Source: Streptomyces albireticuli (GTDB taxonomy: Bacteria > Actinomycetota > Actinomycetes > Streptomycetales > Streptomycetaceae). From it: a stretch of 64,000 bases of DNA. Positions 9,727 to 24,065 of this stretch are shown here, one piece after another. Location of the stretch: NCBI RefSeq assembly GCF_002192455.1, contig NZ_CP021744.1, positions 3,130,001 to 3,194,000 of the forward strand, written 5' to 3'. Position 1 is the stretch's first letter. Each line of letters opens with the position of its first letter. Under the pieces are notes generated by a model. It was not told the origin of the DNA and made no database searches. It was given only the letters and a program-made list of their open reading frames with translations. The position numbers were made by a program, and so were the translations under genes.

Positions 9727-11334
9727 TCAGTGGAAGAAGTGACGCGTCCCCGTGAAGTACATCGTCACGCCCGCCGCCTTCGCGGCCTCCACGACCTGCT
9801 CGTCGCGGACCGAACCGCCCGGCTGCACCACGGCCTTGACGCCGGCGGCGGTCAGCACCTCCAGCCCGTCCGGGAAGGGGAAGAAGGCGTCCGAGGCGGC
9901 GTACGAGCCCTGGGCGCGCTCCTCGCCCGCCCGCTGGACGGCCAGCTTCGCGGAGTCCACGCGGTTGACCTGGCCCATGCCGACGCCGACGGTCGCGCCG
10001 TCCTTGGCCAGCAGGATCGCGTTCGACTTCACGGCGCGGCAGGCGCGCCACGCGAAGGCCAGCTCGGCCAGCTCGCCGGCGGCCAGCGCCTCGCCCGTGG
10101 CCAGCGTCCAGTTCGCCGGGTCGTCGCCCTCGGCCTGGAGCCGGTCCTTGGCCTGGACGAGCGCGCCGCCCTCGACGGAGCGGTACTCCGCGCCCGCCTC
10201 GGGGCTGTCGGCGCAGCGCAGCACGCGGATGTTCTTCTTGCGGGCCAGCACCTCGACGGCGCCGTCCTCGTAGCCGGGCGCGACGACGACCTCGGTGAAG
10301 ATCTCGGCGACCTGCTCGGCCATCGCGACGGACACCGGGCGGTTGACGGCGATGACGCCGCCGAACGCGGACAGCGGGTCGCAGGCGTGCGCCTTACGGT
10401 GCGCCTCGGCGACGTCCGAACCGACCGCGATGCCGCACGGGTTGGCGTGCTTGATGATCGCGACACAGGGCTCGGTGTGGTCGTGCGCCGCCCGGCGGGC
10501 GGCCTCGGTGTCGACGTAGTTGTTGTACGACATCTCCTTGCCGTGCAGCTGCTCGGCGTAGGCGAGGCCCTTGCCCGAGCCGTCGGTGTAGAGCGCGGCG
10601 GCCTGGTGCGGGTTCTCGCCGTAGCGCAGGACCTGCTTGCGGGCGTAGGTGACGGCGGTGAAGTCCGGCCAGTCGCCCTCGTCGGCGGCGTAGTCGGCGG
10701 CGAACCAGTTGGCCACGGCCACGTCGTAGGCGGCGGTGTGCTGGAACGCCTCGGCGGCGAGCCGCTTGCGCTGCCCGAGGTCGAAGCCCCCGTCGGCGGC
10801 GGCCTTCAGCACGTCGGCGTAGCGGTCGGGGTTCACGACCACGGCGACGGAGGGGTGGTTCTTGGCGGCGGCGCGGACCATCGAGGGGCCGCCGATGTCG
10901 ATCTGCTCGACGCACTCGTCGGGCGCGGCGCCCGACGCGACGGTCTCGCGGAAGGGGTAGAGGTTGACGATCACGAGCTCGAAGGGCTCCACGCCCAGCT
11001 CGGTGAGCTGCTCGCGGTGCGAGGCGAGGCGCTGGTCGGCGAGGATGCCGGCGTGCACGCGCGGGTGCAGCGTCTTCACCCGGCCGTCCAGGCACTCGGG
11101 GAAGCCGGTCAGCTCCTCGACCTTGGTGACCGGGACACCGGCCTCCGCGATCCGCCCGGCCGTCGAGCCGGTCGAGACGAGCTGGACGCCCGCCGCGTGC
11201 AGACCGCGGGCCAGCTCCGCCAGCCCCGTCTTGTCGTAGACGCTGACCAGCGCGCGCCGGATGGGCCGCTTCGTACCTTCAGCGGTCACGCCCTCGGGGG
11301 TCGTACCTTCGGAGGTCGTAGCTTCGACGGTCAC
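9727..11334 (-). CDS. purH: Bifunctional AICAR transformylase / IMP cyclohydrolase
   Basis: 535 aa. It carries out the last two steps of IMP synthesis. The GTG start at 11334 overlaps the purN stop as GTGA (4 bases); AAAGG lies upstream and inside purN. The first ~30 residues are a low-complexity TxEGTT extension before the enzyme proper begins ([13 protein letters not shown]). The N-terminal cyclohydrolase has [25 protein letters not shown] and [15 protein letters not shown]. The C-terminal transformylase has [31 protein letters not shown] and [11 protein letters not shown]. It forms an operon with purN. Confidence 0.96.
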   Translation of the reverse strand: MTVEATTSEGTTPEGVTAEGTKRPIRRALVSVYDKTGLAELARGLHAAGVQLVSTGSTAGRIAEAGVPVTKVEELTGFPECLDGRVKTLHPRVHAGILADQRLASHREQLTELGVEPFELVIVNLYPFRETVASGAAPDECVEQIDIGGPSMVRAAAKNHPSVAVVVNPDRYADVLKAAADGGFDLGQRKRLAAEAFQHTAAYDVAVANWFAADYAADEGDWPDFTAVTYARKQVLRYGENPHQAAALYTDGSGKGLAYAEQLHGKEMSYNNYVDTEAARRAAHDHTEPCVAIIKHANPCGIAVGSDVAEAHRKAHACDPLSAFGGVIAVNRPVSVAMAEQVAEIFTEVVVAPGYEDGAVEVLARKKNIRVLRCADSPEAGAEYRSVEGGALVQAKDRLQAEGDDPANWTLATGEALAAGELAELAFAWRACRAVKSNAILLAKDGATVGVGMGQVNRVDSAKLAVQRAGEERAQGSYAASDAFFPFPDGLEVLTAAGVKAVVQPGGSVRDEQVVEAAKAAGVTMYFTGTRHFFH

Positions 11335-11969
11335 GGGATTCTTACCTTTCGTCCCTCTATGCGATAGCCGTCGCGGGCCAGACGCCCCACGACATCGACG
11401 AGCAGCGCTCGCTCGACTTCCTTGATCCGCTCGTGCAGCGCGGATTCGTCGTCCTCGTCCCGGACCTCCACCACGCCCTGCGCGATGATCGGGCCGGTGT
11501 CGACGCCGTCGTCGACGAAGTGGACGGTGCAGCCGGTCACCTTCGCGCCGTACGCGAGCGCGTCGCGCACGCCGTGGGCGCCCGGGAAGCTGGGCAGCAG
11601 GGCCGGATGGGTGTTGACCACCCGGCCGCCGAAGCGGTCCAGGAACTCCTTGCCCAGGATCTTCATGAAGCCGGCGGAGACCACGAGGTCCGGCGCGTGC
11701 GCGGCGGTCGCCTCGGTCAGCGCCCGGTCCCAGGCGTCCCGGTCCGCGTGGTCCTTCACCCGGCACACGAAGACCGGCAGCCCGGCGCGCTCGGCGCGCT
11801 CCAGGCCGGCGATGCCGTCCCGGTCGGCGCCCACGGCCACGATCCGGGCGCCGAAGCCGTCCGGGTCCGCGGCGATCGCGTCGAGCAGGGCCTGGAGATT
11901 GGTGCCCGAGCCGGAGACCAGCACGACGAGCCGTGCGGGCGACGGGGACGCGGGAGGCGGGGAGGCCAC
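11331..11969 (-). CDS. purN: Phosphoribosylglycinamide formyltransferase
   Basis: 212 aa from GTG at 11969. It transfers the formyl group of 10-formyl-THF to GAR in purine synthesis. The Asn-His-Asp catalytic set is visible: N and H in [15 protein letters not shown] in [13 protein letters not shown]. The phosphate loop is [12 protein letters not shown]. First gene of a two-gene purN-purH operon with a 4-base overlap. The leader carries a possible hairpin at 12023-12045. Confidence 0.96.
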   Translation of the reverse strand: MASPPPASPSPARLVVLVSGSGTNLQALLDAIAADPDGFGARIVAVGADRDGIAGLERAERAGLPVFVCRVKDHADRDAWDRALTEATAAHAPDLVVSAGFMKILGKEFLDRFGGRVVNTHPALLPSFPGAHGVRDALAYGAKVTGCTVHFVDDGVDTGPIIAQGVVEVRDEDDESALHERIKEVERALLVDVVGRLARDGYRIEGRKVRIP

Positions 11970-12022
11970 AGCGGGGCCCTTTCTCGCGGGTGATGCGGTT
12001 TGTATGGTCGTACGAGAGTGAG

Positions 12023-12045
12023 GGGTCCCCGGATACGGGGGACCC
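12023..12045. other. Hairpin in the purN upstream region
   Basis: 8-bp inverted repeat GGGTCCCC / GGGGACCC (12023-12030 with 12038-12045), about 55 bases upstream of the purN start. It could be in the mRNA leader or be an operator; nothing distinguishes these. Confidence 0.35.
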
Positions 12046-12308
12046 TACGAAGCCGCCGACCGCCAGCAACGATACCGGCACGCGGAACGGCCCCCACGGG
12101 ACGGGGGCGGCCGCGGAAGGTAGCGTCTGGAAGCAGCGCACGGAAAGCGCGGGCAAAGCGCGAGGAATCCGAGCGCGACGCCGTACGTTCGGTGTGCAGT
12201 ACGTCATGCGGTCACGTTCTGGCGTACGGGACACGTCGGCGCGCCGTGCGCAGGACGACGACACGAGACGTGTGCAGGACGACGACACAAGGGGAAGACA
12301 CACTCCAC

Positions 12309-12440
12309 ATGCCGGACCGACGCCGCCACGCGGCTCACCACCTCGCGCTGCCCACCGCGTCCATGGAGTCCGCGGGGCCCTCGGGACCCACCGTGTCCAC
12401 GGAGTCCGCGTCCACGGAGTCCGCGGGAGGCCGGCGATGA
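12309..12440 (+). CDS. Possible 43-aa small protein translationally coupled to the next gene
   Basis: A short frame from ATG at 12309 to a TGA that overlaps the next ATG as ATGA. Nearly all third positions are G or C, as in real genes here, and GGGGAAG lies 11 bases upstream. The first half is basic and His-rich; the second half is Ser/Thr/Glu repeats (STES), encoded by a 15-base tandem repeat (12396-12410 and 12411-12425, with a variant at 12360-12374). The upstream region also holds a 15-base direct repeat gcaggacgacgacac (about 12250 and 12275). It could be a leader peptide or a chance frame. Confidence 0.35.
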   Translation: MPDRRRHAAHHLALPTASMESAGPSGPTVSTESASTESAGGRR

Positions 12441-13240
12441 GGAACGCCCGGATGTCGCACGAGCGCCCGTCCTCGCAGTCCCCGGACGAACAGCGGGACG
12501 ACAACCCCTTCGCGCCCCCGCCGGAGGGGCGGCCGGACCGCCCCTGGGAGCCGCGTGAGCGCCCGGAGGGGCGCGAGGACGGCCAGGGCGGCGAGGACGG
12601 CACCGGGTCGCAGGACGGCACGGGGCAGCAGGACGGCGGGCAGCCGCCGGTGTGGGGCAGCCAGTGGAGCAGCCGGCAGCCCGGGCGCCATGACGGCGGC
12701 TTCGGCGGCGGCCGCCCGCCGGGCGGCGGTCCCGGGGGCGGCCCCGGCGGAGGCCCTGGCGGGGGCCCGGGCGGGGGCAGCGGCCTGCGCTGGGACCCGA
12801 CGGACCCGGCACAGCGGCGCGCCCGCTATGCCCTTCTGGCGGGCATGTGGGGCTTCTTCTTCGCCCTCTTCAGCATCCCCCAGGTGGCCCTCCTGCTCGG
12901 CGCCCTCTCCCTCTACTGGGGCATCAGCTCCCTCCGCGCCAAGGCCACACCACGTCGGCCTGACCCGGACGGGCCGGCGGCCCCCGGCACGGCGGGTGCG
13001 CCGGGCGCGGCGGGCGGCCCCGGCGTGCCGGGCGCGTTCCGGCCGCAGACCACGGCGGCGGTGAGCGGCCTGGTCACGGGTGGGCTGGCACTGGCGATCG
13101 TGGCGGCGACGTTCCTCTTCCAGATCGTGTACAGCGACTACTACACGTGTGTGGACGACGCGCTGACGCAGACGTCGCGGCAGGCGTGCGAGAACCATCT
13201 GCCGAAGGAACTGCGGCCGCTGCTGGGGGCGCGGGACTGA
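12437..13240 (+). CDS. Gly/Pro-rich membrane protein of unknown function
   Basis: 267 aa from ATG at 12437. An in-frame ATG at 12452 with AGGAA eight bases before it is an equally good start. The N-terminal ~115 residues are polar and low-complexity (Glu/Asp/Arg, then poly-Gly/Pro). Two hydrophobic segments follow (about 135-160 and 210-230) separated by a Gly/Ala/Pro linker, and a Cys-containing extracytoplasmic tail ([21 protein letters not shown]) ends the protein. Actinobacteria keep similar DUF4190-like membrane proteins beside purN, but I cannot name the family with certainty. Confidence 0.75.
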   Translation: MRNARMSHERPSSQSPDEQRDDNPFAPPPEGRPDRPWEPRERPEGREDGQGGEDGTGSQDGTGQQDGGQPPVWGSQWSSRQPGRHDGGFGGGRPPGGGPGGGPGGGPGGGPGGGSGLRWDPTDPAQRRARYALLAGMWGFFFALFSIPQVALLLGALSLYWGISSLRAKATPRRPDPDGPAAPGTAGAPGAAGGPGVPGAFRPQTTAAVSGLVTGGLALAIVAATFLFQIVYSDYYTCVDDALTQTSRQACENHLPKELRPLLGARD

Positions 13241-13253
13241 GGTCGGGGGTGGG

Positions 13254-13310
13254 GGTTTTCCCCTACCCGCCCCTTCCCGATGCTGTCCTCAGGCGCCGGA
13301 CGGGCTGGAT
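13254..13310. repeat. Interspersed palindromic element, copy A (partial)
   Basis: Contains the left arm of the element (cccctacccgccccttccc) and the core tcctcaggcgccggacgggctgga, without the mirrored right half. It lies between convergent gene ends. Compare copies at 26459, 28296, 36421, 39891 and 45694. Confidence 0.7.
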
Positions 13311-13311
13311 C

Positions 13312-13352
13312 GCCGGGCGGGCCGGATTCTTTCCGGCCCGCCCGGCATTTTT
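13312..13352 (+). terminator. Strong intrinsic terminator
   Basis: Perfect 15-bp stem (13312-13326 with 13332-13346), loop ttctt, followed by ATTTTT. It lies 72 bases after the stop of the membrane protein gene. Confidence 0.9.
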
Positions 13353-13389
13353 GGGTTGGGGGCGGGCCCGGGCCGGTGTGTAGGTGAGG

Positions 13390-13740
13390 CCTGGGGCGGG
13401 GAGAGGGCGGGGCGGGGCGGGCGAGGCTGGGACGGGGCAGAGGGCGGGCCGGGATCAGGGCCGGGGCCGAAGCTGAGGGTCGGGGCCGAGGGCAGGTCGG
13501 GGCCAGGGAAGGCCGGGCGCGCGGCCAAGGGTCGAAGCCAAGGCCAGATCGAGGCCGGGACCAGGCCGGAGGCCGGGGCCGGAGGCCGGGGCCCGAGCCC
13601 GAGGCCCGAGCCCGCGGCCCGAGCCAGAGGCCGGAGCCCGAGGCCAGAGCCAGAGGCCGGAGCCAGAGCCAGAGCCAGAGGCCGGGAAGAGGGGCCCGAG
13701 CCGGGGCAAGGGCTGAGCCGGGGTGGGGCCGGAGCCGGGA
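13390..13740. repeat. Degenerate GC-rich minisatellite
   Basis: About 350 bases built of imperfect units such as gaggccggagcc and gaggccggggcc, most regular at 13550-13690. It lies between the terminator at 13312 and the stop of the DUF6350 gene. Several frames stay open across it only because stops are rare in such sequence; I see no real gene. Confidence 0.7.
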
Positions 13741-13743
13741 GAG

Positions 13744-17595
<3,852 letters not shown>

Positions 17596-17634
17596 TCACC
17601 GCCGCGGTCCGGGGTCGTGCGGCCGGGCCAGGAC

Positions 17635-18519
17635 TCAGGCGCTGAGCGCGGCGCGCGCGAGACGGGCGGTCTCGGACGGCGTCTTGCCGACCTTCACGCC
17701 CGCGGCCTCGAGGGCCTCCTTCTTCGCCTGCGCGGTGCCGGAGGAACCGGACACGATCGCACCGGCGTGGCCCATCGTCTTGCCCTCGGGGGCGGTGAAG
17801 CCCGCGACGTAGCCGACGACCGGCTTGGTGACGTTGGCCTTGATGAAGTCGGCCGCACGCTCCTCGGCGTCGCCGCCGATCTCACCGATCATGACGATCA
17901 GCTCGGTCTCCGGGTCGGCCTCGAAGGCCTCCAGGGCGTCGATGTGCGTGGTGCCGATGACCGGGTCGCCACCGATGCCGACGGCCGAGGTGAAGCCGAT
18001 GTCACGGAGCTCGTACATCATCTGGTAGGTCAGCGTGCCGGACTTGGACACGAGACCGATCTTGCCGGGCTTGGTGATGTCGCCCGGGATGATGCCGGCG
18101 TTGGACTGGCCCGGGGTGATCAGACCGGGGCAGTTCGGGCCGATGATCCGGGTCTTGTTGCCCTTGGCCGAGGCGTACGCCCAGAAGGCGGCGGAGTCGT
18201 GCACCGCGATGCCCTCGGTGATGACGACGGCCAGCGGGATCTCGGCGTCGATCGCCTCGACGACGGCGGCCTTGGCGAAGGCCGGCGGGACGAAGAGGAC
18301 GGACACGTCGGCGCCCGTCTTCTCCATCGCCTCCTTGACGGAGCCGAAGACCGGGACCTCGGTGCCGTCGAAGTCGACGGACGTGCCGGCCTTGCGCGGG
18401 TTCACGCCACCGACGATGTTGGTGCCGTCGGCCAGCATGAGCTTGGTGTGCTTCATGCCCGTGGCGCCGGTCATCCCCTGGACGATGACCTTGCTGTCCT
18501 TGGTGAGGAAGATAGCCAT
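17635..18519 (-). CDS. sucD: Succinyl-CoA synthetase alpha subunit
   Basis: 294 aa, normal length. With SucC it converts succinyl-CoA to succinate with formation of a nucleoside triphosphate. The CoA-binding Rossmann domain starts [24 protein letters not shown] and the C-terminal [11 protein letters not shown], with the histidine that is phosphorylated, are intact. ATG at 18519, 20 bases after the sucC stop, same operon. A hairpin follows. Confidence 0.97.
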   Translation of the reverse strand: MAIFLTKDSKVIVQGMTGATGMKHTKLMLADGTNIVGGVNPRKAGTSVDFDGTEVPVFGSVKEAMEKTGADVSVLFVPPAFAKAAVVEAIDAEIPLAVVITEGIAVHDSAAFWAYASAKGNKTRIIGPNCPGLITPGQSNAGIIPGDITKPGKIGLVSKSGTLTYQMMYELRDIGFTSAVGIGGDPVIGTTHIDALEAFEADPETELIVMIGEIGGDAEERAADFIKANVTKPVVGYVAGFTAPEGKTMGHAGAIVSGSSGTAQAKKEALEAAGVKVGKTPSETARLARAALSA

Positions 18520-18539
18520 GGTTGTGGAGTCCTCGTCCT

Positions 18540-19718
18540 TTACTTAGCCGCAGCCAGCTCGGCGGCCTTGTCGGCCGCGCCGTCCATGGTGTCCACGCGC
18601 TGCACGAGCGGGTGGTTGGCGTCGGACAGGATCTTGCGACCCAGCTCCGCGTTGTTGCCGTCGAGGCGCACGACGAGCGGCTTGGTGACGGCCTCGCCCT
18701 TGCTCTTGAGCAGCTCCAGGGCCTGGACGATGCCGTTGGCGACCTCGTCACAGGCGGTGATGCCACCGAAGACGTTGACGAACACGGACTTGACGTCCGG
18801 GTCGCCGAGGATGATCTCAAGACCGTTGGCCATGACCTCGGCGGAGGCGCCACCACCGATGTCGAGGAAGTTGGCCGGCTTGACGTTGCCGTGGTTCTCA
18901 CCGGCGTAGGCGACGACGTCGAGGGTGCTCATGACGAGACCCGCGCCGTTGCCGATGATGCCGACCTCACCGTCGAGCTTGACGTAGTTGAGGCCCTTGG
19001 CCTTGGCGGCGGCCTCGAGGGGGTTGGCCGCGGCCTTGTCCTCGAGCGCCTCGTGCTCCGGCTGGCGGAAGTCGGCGTTCTCGTCGAGCGAGACCTTGCC
19101 GTCGAGGGCCAGGATGTCGCCGCCGGCGACCTTGGCGAGCGGGTTGACCTCGACGAGGAGCGCGTCCTCGGCGACGAAGGTCTTCCACAGGGTCACCATG
19201 ACCTCGGCGACCTTCTCGGCCACCTCGGCCGGGAACTTCGCCTGGGCGACGATCTCGCGGGCCTTCTCGATCGTCACACCCTCGTTGGAGTCGACCGGGA
19301 CCTTCGCGAGGGCCTCGGGGGTCTTCTCCGCGACCTCCTCGATGTCCATGCCGCCCTGCACCGAGGCCATGGCCAGGAAGGTGCGGTTGGTGCGGTCGAG
19401 GAGGTACGAGACGTAGTACTCCTCGACGATCTCGGGAGCGGTCTCGGCGATCATCACCTTGTGGACCGTGTGGCCCTTGATGTCCATGCCGAGGATGTCC
19501 GTCGCGCGGGCGACGGCCTCGTCCGGCGTGGCGGCCAGCTTCACGCCGCCGGCCTTGCCGCGGCCGCCGACCTTCACCTGCGCCTTGACGACCGACTTGC
19601 CGCCCAGCCGCTCGGTGGCCTCGCGCGCCGCCTCAGGCGTGTCGATGACTTCACCGGCCAGCACCGGTACACCGTGCTTGGCGAAGAGGTCCCTCGCCTG
19701 GTACTCGAACAGGTCCAC
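18540..19718 (-). CDS. sucC: Succinyl-CoA synthetase beta subunit
   Basis: 392 aa. GTG at 19718 was chosen: it gives the usual start [19 protein letters not shown] and has AAGGGAC about nine bases upstream; an ATG at 19740 would add seven atypical residues. The ATP-grasp region ([16 protein letters not shown]) and the C-terminal CoA-ligase domain ([26 protein letters not shown]) are complete. First gene of sucC-sucD. Confidence 0.96.
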   Translation of the reverse strand: MDLFEYQARDLFAKHGVPVLAGEVIDTPEAAREATERLGGKSVVKAQVKVGGRGKAGGVKLAATPDEAVARATDILGMDIKGHTVHKVMIAETAPEIVEEYYVSYLLDRTNRTFLAMASVQGGMDIEEVAEKTPEALAKVPVDSNEGVTIEKAREIVAQAKFPAEVAEKVAEVMVTLWKTFVAEDALLVEVNPLAKVAGGDILALDGKVSLDENADFRQPEHEALEDKAAANPLEAAAKAKGLNYVKLDGEVGIIGNGAGLVMSTLDVVAYAGENHGNVKPANFLDIGGGASAEVMANGLEIILGDPDVKSVFVNVFGGITACDEVANGIVQALELLKSKGEAVTKPLVVRLDGNNAELGRKILSDANHPLVQRVDTMDGAADKAAELAAAK

Positions 19719-20023
19719 GCGCGTCAGTCCCTTTTCCATGGATATCGCGGTTCGTTGTCTGCGCGGGCGTGCCGCAGGGCAGCGTGAGGACGCGATCTTT
19801 GACGAGGGCGGCACACGTTCACCGTTGACGCGGCATGTCCGTCTCGCAGGTTATCCCCGTGGGACGGAGGTCCCTAAATCGCAGGTCACACTCTGGCCGT
19901 GATTACGCTCACAGAGCGGCTACCGGCCGTCACCCGTCCGGAGCCGGGCGACTGGTCCGTCCGGGCGCCGCGGGGGTGCTCCGCGCGCCCCCGTCCCCGC
20001 CTTCCCGCCCCGTCATGCCCTTG
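19719..20023. other. Intergenic region upstream of sucC
   Basis: About 300 bases without a gene. It should hold the sucCD promoter and leader, and the terminator of the vWA gene at 19971-19993. No operator was recognised. Confidence 0.45.
19971..19993 (-). terminator. Probable terminator of the vWA-DUF5682-MoxR operon
   Basis: 9-bp stem (19971-19979 with 19985-19993, one G-U pair) with a 5-base loop, 31 bases past the vWA stop. Confidence 0.5.
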
Positions 20024-21303
20024 TCAGGGCTCGGGTATCGGCAGGGGCCGCTTCTCCAGCGCGGCCGCCATCACCTCGGGGAAGAGGTCGGGCGTACAGG
20101 CGAAGGCGGGTGCGCCGAGGGCCGCCAGGGCCGCCGCGTGGTCCCGGTCGTAGGCGGGCGCGCCCTCGTCGGAGAGTGCGAGCAGCGCCACGAACTCCAC
20201 GCCGGACGCCTTCATGGCGGCGACGCGTTTGAGCATCTCGTTCCGGATCCCGCCCTCGTAAAGATCACTGATGAGGACCACGACGGTTTCCGTCGGCCGG
20301 GTGATGCGCGACTGGCAGTAGGCGAGGGCGCGGTTGATGTCGGTGCCGCCGCCGAGCCGGGTGCCGAAGAGCACGTCGACCGGGTCGGACAGCTGGTCGG
20401 TGAGGTCGACGACGGAGGTGTCGAAGACGACGAGGCGGGTGTCCAGGGAGCGTGTCGAGGCGAGGACGGCCCCGAAGACGGCGGCGTGGACGACGGAGGC
20501 GGCCATCGAGCCGGACTGGTCCACACAGAGGACGACCTCCTTCCGCACCGACCGCGCCGCGCGGCCGTAGCCGATCAGGCGCTCCGGCACGACCGTGCGG
20601 TGCTCGGGCAGATAGTTCTTGAGGTTCGCCCGGACGGTGCGGTTCCAGTCGATGTCGTGGTGGCGGGGCCGGGCGACGCGGGCCGAGCGGTCGAGCGCGC
20701 CGTTCAGCGTGGCGCGGGTGCGCTGCGCGAGGCGCTTCTCCAGGTCCTCGACGACCTTACGGACGACGGCGCGCGCGGTCTCCTTGGTGGACCCGGGCAT
20801 GGCCCTGCTGAGCGAGAGGAGCGTGCCGACGAGGTGGACGTCCGCCTCGACCGCCTCCAGCGTCTCGGGCTCCAGGAGCAGCGCGGCCAGACCGAGCCGG
20901 TCGATGGCGTCGCGCTGCATCACCTGGACGACGGACGCCGGGAAGTACGTCCGGATGTCACCCAGCCAGCGGGCGACCCGGGGCGCGGACTCCCCAGGCC
21001 ACCCTCGCGCCGGCCGGGGCCGGTGGGTGACCCGGTGTCGTAGAGGGCTTCCAGGGTCCGGTCCATGGCGAGGTCCGCCCCGCCGAGCGCGGAACCGGCG
21101 GCTCCGCGACCGCCCGCGTCCGCCTCGCCGCCGAGCACCAGCCGCCAGCGGCGGAGCCGCTCGGCGGCGGGGTCGGGCGTCTCGGCGGGAGGGGTGGCGG
21201 TGGTCGTTCCGTCGGTCGTGGGCGCTCCGCCAACCGTGGTCGTTCCGCCAACCGTGGTCGTTGCGCCGGCCGCCGCTGGTGTCGTCGCCCCGGTGGGCCT
21301 CAT
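20024..21303 (-). pseudogene. yehP: vWA domain protein (YehP-like), interrupted by a one-base frameshift
   Basis: Start ATG at 21303 overlaps the DUF5682 stop as ATGA. The first ~100 codons give a Thr-rich leader, then AERLRRWRLVLGGEADAGG and MDRTLEALYDTGSPTG. At the CCCC run 20992-20995 the frame is lost; the expected continuation ESAPRVARWLGDIRTYFP..QVMQRDAIDRLGL is in another frame and stays open to the stop. Adding one C there restores a 426-aa protein. The MIDAS residues are intact (DQSGSMAAS, GGGTDINRAL, ISDLYEGG). It is third in the MoxR-DUF5682-vWA operon. It could be a true mutation, a phase-variable tract or a sequencing error. Confidence 0.8.
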
Positions 21304-24065
21304 CGTCCCGTCCCCTCTATGGCCGCGCCGGTGGTGGCGAGCACGGCGGGCGGGGCGGCCCCCTCCTCCGCCTGGTCCGGCCCGGTCGTGCTGCCCGTCC
21401 TGTCCGTCCGGCCCACCCCGGCCGTCCTGGACGTCCCGTCCACCCCGGCCGTCCTGTCCTTCTCCTCCGCCCCGGCCATTTCGTACGTCCCGTCCACCCT
21501 GTCCGCCCTGTCCGCCCCGTCCGCCCTGTCCGCCCCGTCCAGCGCTGTGGCCAGGGCATGCCCGTCGCACCCACCGTCGCTTCGTGCGCTCCCGCCGCTT
21601 CCCTCGCGGCCGTCGCTTCCGTCCCCGCCCGGATCCGGTCCGGTGCCCAGCAGCGCGTGCAGCGTCGGCAGGACGGCCGCCGCCCGCTCCTCGTCGAGCC
21701 CGGGGCCGAAGCCGCGGGTGTCCTGCCCGCCGGGCAAGGGCGGACGGCTGCCCGGGCCGCCCGGACTCCCCCGGCGGACGAGCTCGCCGAGCGTGCGGCG
21801 CACCCCCGGCTCGTAGGCGGAGAAGGTGCGGCGCAGCAGCGGCAGGACGGCCGTGAAGGCGGCGGGCGGCACGCCGACGAGCCAGGCGTCGACGAGGGCG
21901 AGCAGGCTCTCGTCGTGGACGAGCAGCATGCCGCCCGCGCTTCCGTCGCCGAGGAAGCCCTCGATCCAGGCGGCGGCCCCGGCGGGCTCGGTGCCGGCCG
22001 AGAGGGCGCGGCCCATGAGGCGGGCGGCCCTGTCCTCGGTCAGCCGCCGGTCGTCGAGCAGCAGCCGCGCGGCCCTGCCCCGTATTTCTCCGGGCAGCCC
22101 CTCCCGTTCGGCGAGCACCCGGAGCACCCCGGCCCAGCGCTCCTGTCTGTCACGGTCGGCGCCGGTGCCGGTGCCGGTGCCGCCGGGGAGAACGGGGCCC
22201 GGGCCACCCTCGGGAACCCGCCCCGGTGCGGCTCCTTCCGTGCCGTGCGGCACCGGCGTACGCGCCCGGCCGGTCTCGGCCAGCAGGCCGACCGCCTGGT
22301 GCACGGCGTCCAGATGTCCCCGCATCTCGGCCGCCGCGTCCGTGTCGAGCCCCGCGCACGCGGCGGGGAGGCCGACGAAGACGCGCTCGGCGAGGCCCGC
22401 CGCGACCTCTCCGAGCGCCGTGGCGTCCGTACGGCGCACATCGCCGTACCGGACGGAGCGGACGAGTGCGGGAAGGGCCTTGGCCAGATGGGCGACGTCC
22501 GTGTCGAGCGCGGCGCGGTCGGCGAGGACGCGCATCACGGTGGGGAGGGCGTCGGGCAGCCCGGCGAGCAGGCAGCGCTCGGCGAGGGAGGTGAGGTCGG
22601 CGAGGGCCGGGGCAGCGACGGCCCGGGACTCCGCCTTCGCGGTCGCGGCGCCCTCCACCGTGGTGCCCCAGGCGGCGGCCTCGGCCACCCGCACGGACAG
22701 CTCCGGCTCCCAGCGGAGCCGCCAGGTCTCGCGGAAGGTGCCCAGGCCGCCGCGCGAGCGCACCGGTTCCCCCCAGTCGACGCCGAGGAGCCGCAGCCGG
22801 TGCAGCAGTCTGCTGCGGGCGGCGTCGGTGTCCTTACGGAGGTCGAGCTCGCAGTCCCGCTCCGCGGCCTCGGGCTTGAGGCGCAGGGTGCGCTGGAGCC
22901 GGGTGAGGTCGCGCTGGAGGGGGGTGGCGGGGGACTCGTCGGGGATCTCGCCCAGGGCGTCGCCGACGACGAGCCGCTCCCGCACGAGCGCGAGGGGGAC
23001 GTCGGAGCCGTCGCACATCACGGCCCGGGCCGCGTCGGTGGTCTCGGTGAGCCCGGCGAGCGGCCGGCCCCGCAGGGCGGCGAGGGTGTCCGCGAGCCGT
23101 ACGGCCTCGATGACGTGCGCGGAGGAGACCGGGAAGTCCTCCTCCCGCAGCAGGCGCGCGACCTCGGTGAGCCAGCGCTCGACGGGCCGGTCGGGGGCGT
23201 GGAAGAGATGGGCGTACCAGCCGGGCGAGTCGATGCCCGCGCCGTAGCCGCTGCGGCGGGCGAGGCGCCGGTGGGTCCAGGGCACCCAGCTGATCTCGGC
23301 CTTGACCTTGGGGAGTCCCTTCAGCGCCTGGCGGTCCTCGGCGACCGTGCGCTTCTCCGCGAGGGCCGGCACGTGCCAGGCGCCGCAGACGGCGGCGATG
23401 CCGTCGCCGAACTCCCTGCGCGCTTCCCGCAGCTTCAGCCGCATGTGCGCCTCGCGCAGGGCGTCCCGGATGCCGTGGCCGCCCTCATCACGGCCACCCC
23501 GGTTTCCTTCGCCGTACCCGGCCCGCAGTTCGGTCATGGCCTCGGCGAGGGCCTCGAAGGGGGCGAGCGCGTCGCCTCCGGCCGGGCCCCCGCCCCGGCG
23601 GTGCTCGACGGCGTCCTCCCACCACAGCTCGGGGTCGTCGTGACCGGCGGCGGCCGCGAGGGCGGCCAGTGGATCGGCTTCCGGCGCGGACCGCGCGCCG
23701 GACCCTTCCGGTCCCGGCTCCCGGTCGGGGTCCCGCAGGGCGAGGGTGTGCGTCACGGGCAGGTCGATGAACCGCACGGGCACGCCGTGGTCCAGGGCCC
23801 AGCGCAGGGCGGTCCACTCCGGGGAGAAGTCGGCGAACGGCCAGAACGCGGCGCGCCCGGGGTCCTCCGGCACATGGGCGAGCAGGGCCACCGGGGGCCG
23901 CATCCCCGGGTCGGCCGCGAGGTGGACGAGCGGGTCCGCCTCGGGCGGTCCCTCGATCAGCACGGCGCCCGGCCGGCGCTGATCGAGCGCGGCCCGGACG
24001 GCCCGCGCGGAGCCGGGGCCGTGGTGGCGCACCCCGAGCAGCGCCGGGGCGGCGGGCCCGGTCAT
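21300..24065 (-). CDS. yehM: DUF5682 protein (YehM-like)
   Basis: 921 aa. ATG at 24065 overlaps the MoxR stop as ATGA, and its own stop overlaps the vWA start the same way. The N-terminus GVRHHGPGSARAV...GAVLIEGPPEADPL is the DUF5682 signature and recalls TraB/ChaN-type folds (inference). A large helical middle follows (SWVPWTHRRL, SSAHVIEAVRLADTLAALRGRP). Residues from about 860 to the end are low-complexity and strain-like (repeated ADRADG, RTAGVGRTDRTG), beyond the conserved domain. The family always travels with MoxR and vWA partners; its biochemical role is unknown. Confidence 0.88.
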   Translation of the reverse strand: MTGPAAPALLGVRHHGPGSARAVRAALDQRRPGAVLIEGPPEADPLVHLAADPGMRPPVALLAHVPEDPGRAAFWPFADFSPEWTALRWALDHGVPVRFIDLPVTHTLALRDPDREPGPEGSGARSAPEADPLAALAAAAGHDDPELWWEDAVEHRRGGGPAGGDALAPFEALAEAMTELRAGYGEGNRGGRDEGGHGIRDALREAHMRLKLREARREFGDGIAAVCGAWHVPALAEKRTVAEDRQALKGLPKVKAEISWVPWTHRRLARRSGYGAGIDSPGWYAHLFHAPDRPVERWLTEVARLLREEDFPVSSAHVIEAVRLADTLAALRGRPLAGLTETTDAARAVMCDGSDVPLALVRERLVVGDALGEIPDESPATPLQRDLTRLQRTLRLKPEAAERDCELDLRKDTDAARSRLLHRLRLLGVDWGEPVRSRGGLGTFRETWRLRWEPELSVRVAEAAAWGTTVEGAATAKAESRAVAAPALADLTSLAERCLLAGLPDALPTVMRVLADRAALDTDVAHLAKALPALVRSVRYGDVRRTDATALGEVAAGLAERVFVGLPAACAGLDTDAAAEMRGHLDAVHQAVGLLAETGRARTPVPHGTEGAAPGRVPEGGPGPVLPGGTGTGTGADRDRQERWAGVLRVLAEREGLPGEIRGRAARLLLDDRRLTEDRAARLMGRALSAGTEPAGAAAWIEGFLGDGSAGGMLLVHDESLLALVDAWLVGVPPAAFTAVLPLLRRTFSAYEPGVRRTLGELVRRGSPGGPGSRPPLPGGQDTRGFGPGLDEERAAAVLPTLHALLGTGPDPGGDGSDGREGSGGSARSDGGCDGHALATALDGADRADGADRADRVDGTYEMAGAEEKDRTAGVDGTSRTAGVGRTDRTGSTTGPDQAEEGAAPPAVLATTGAAIEGTGR

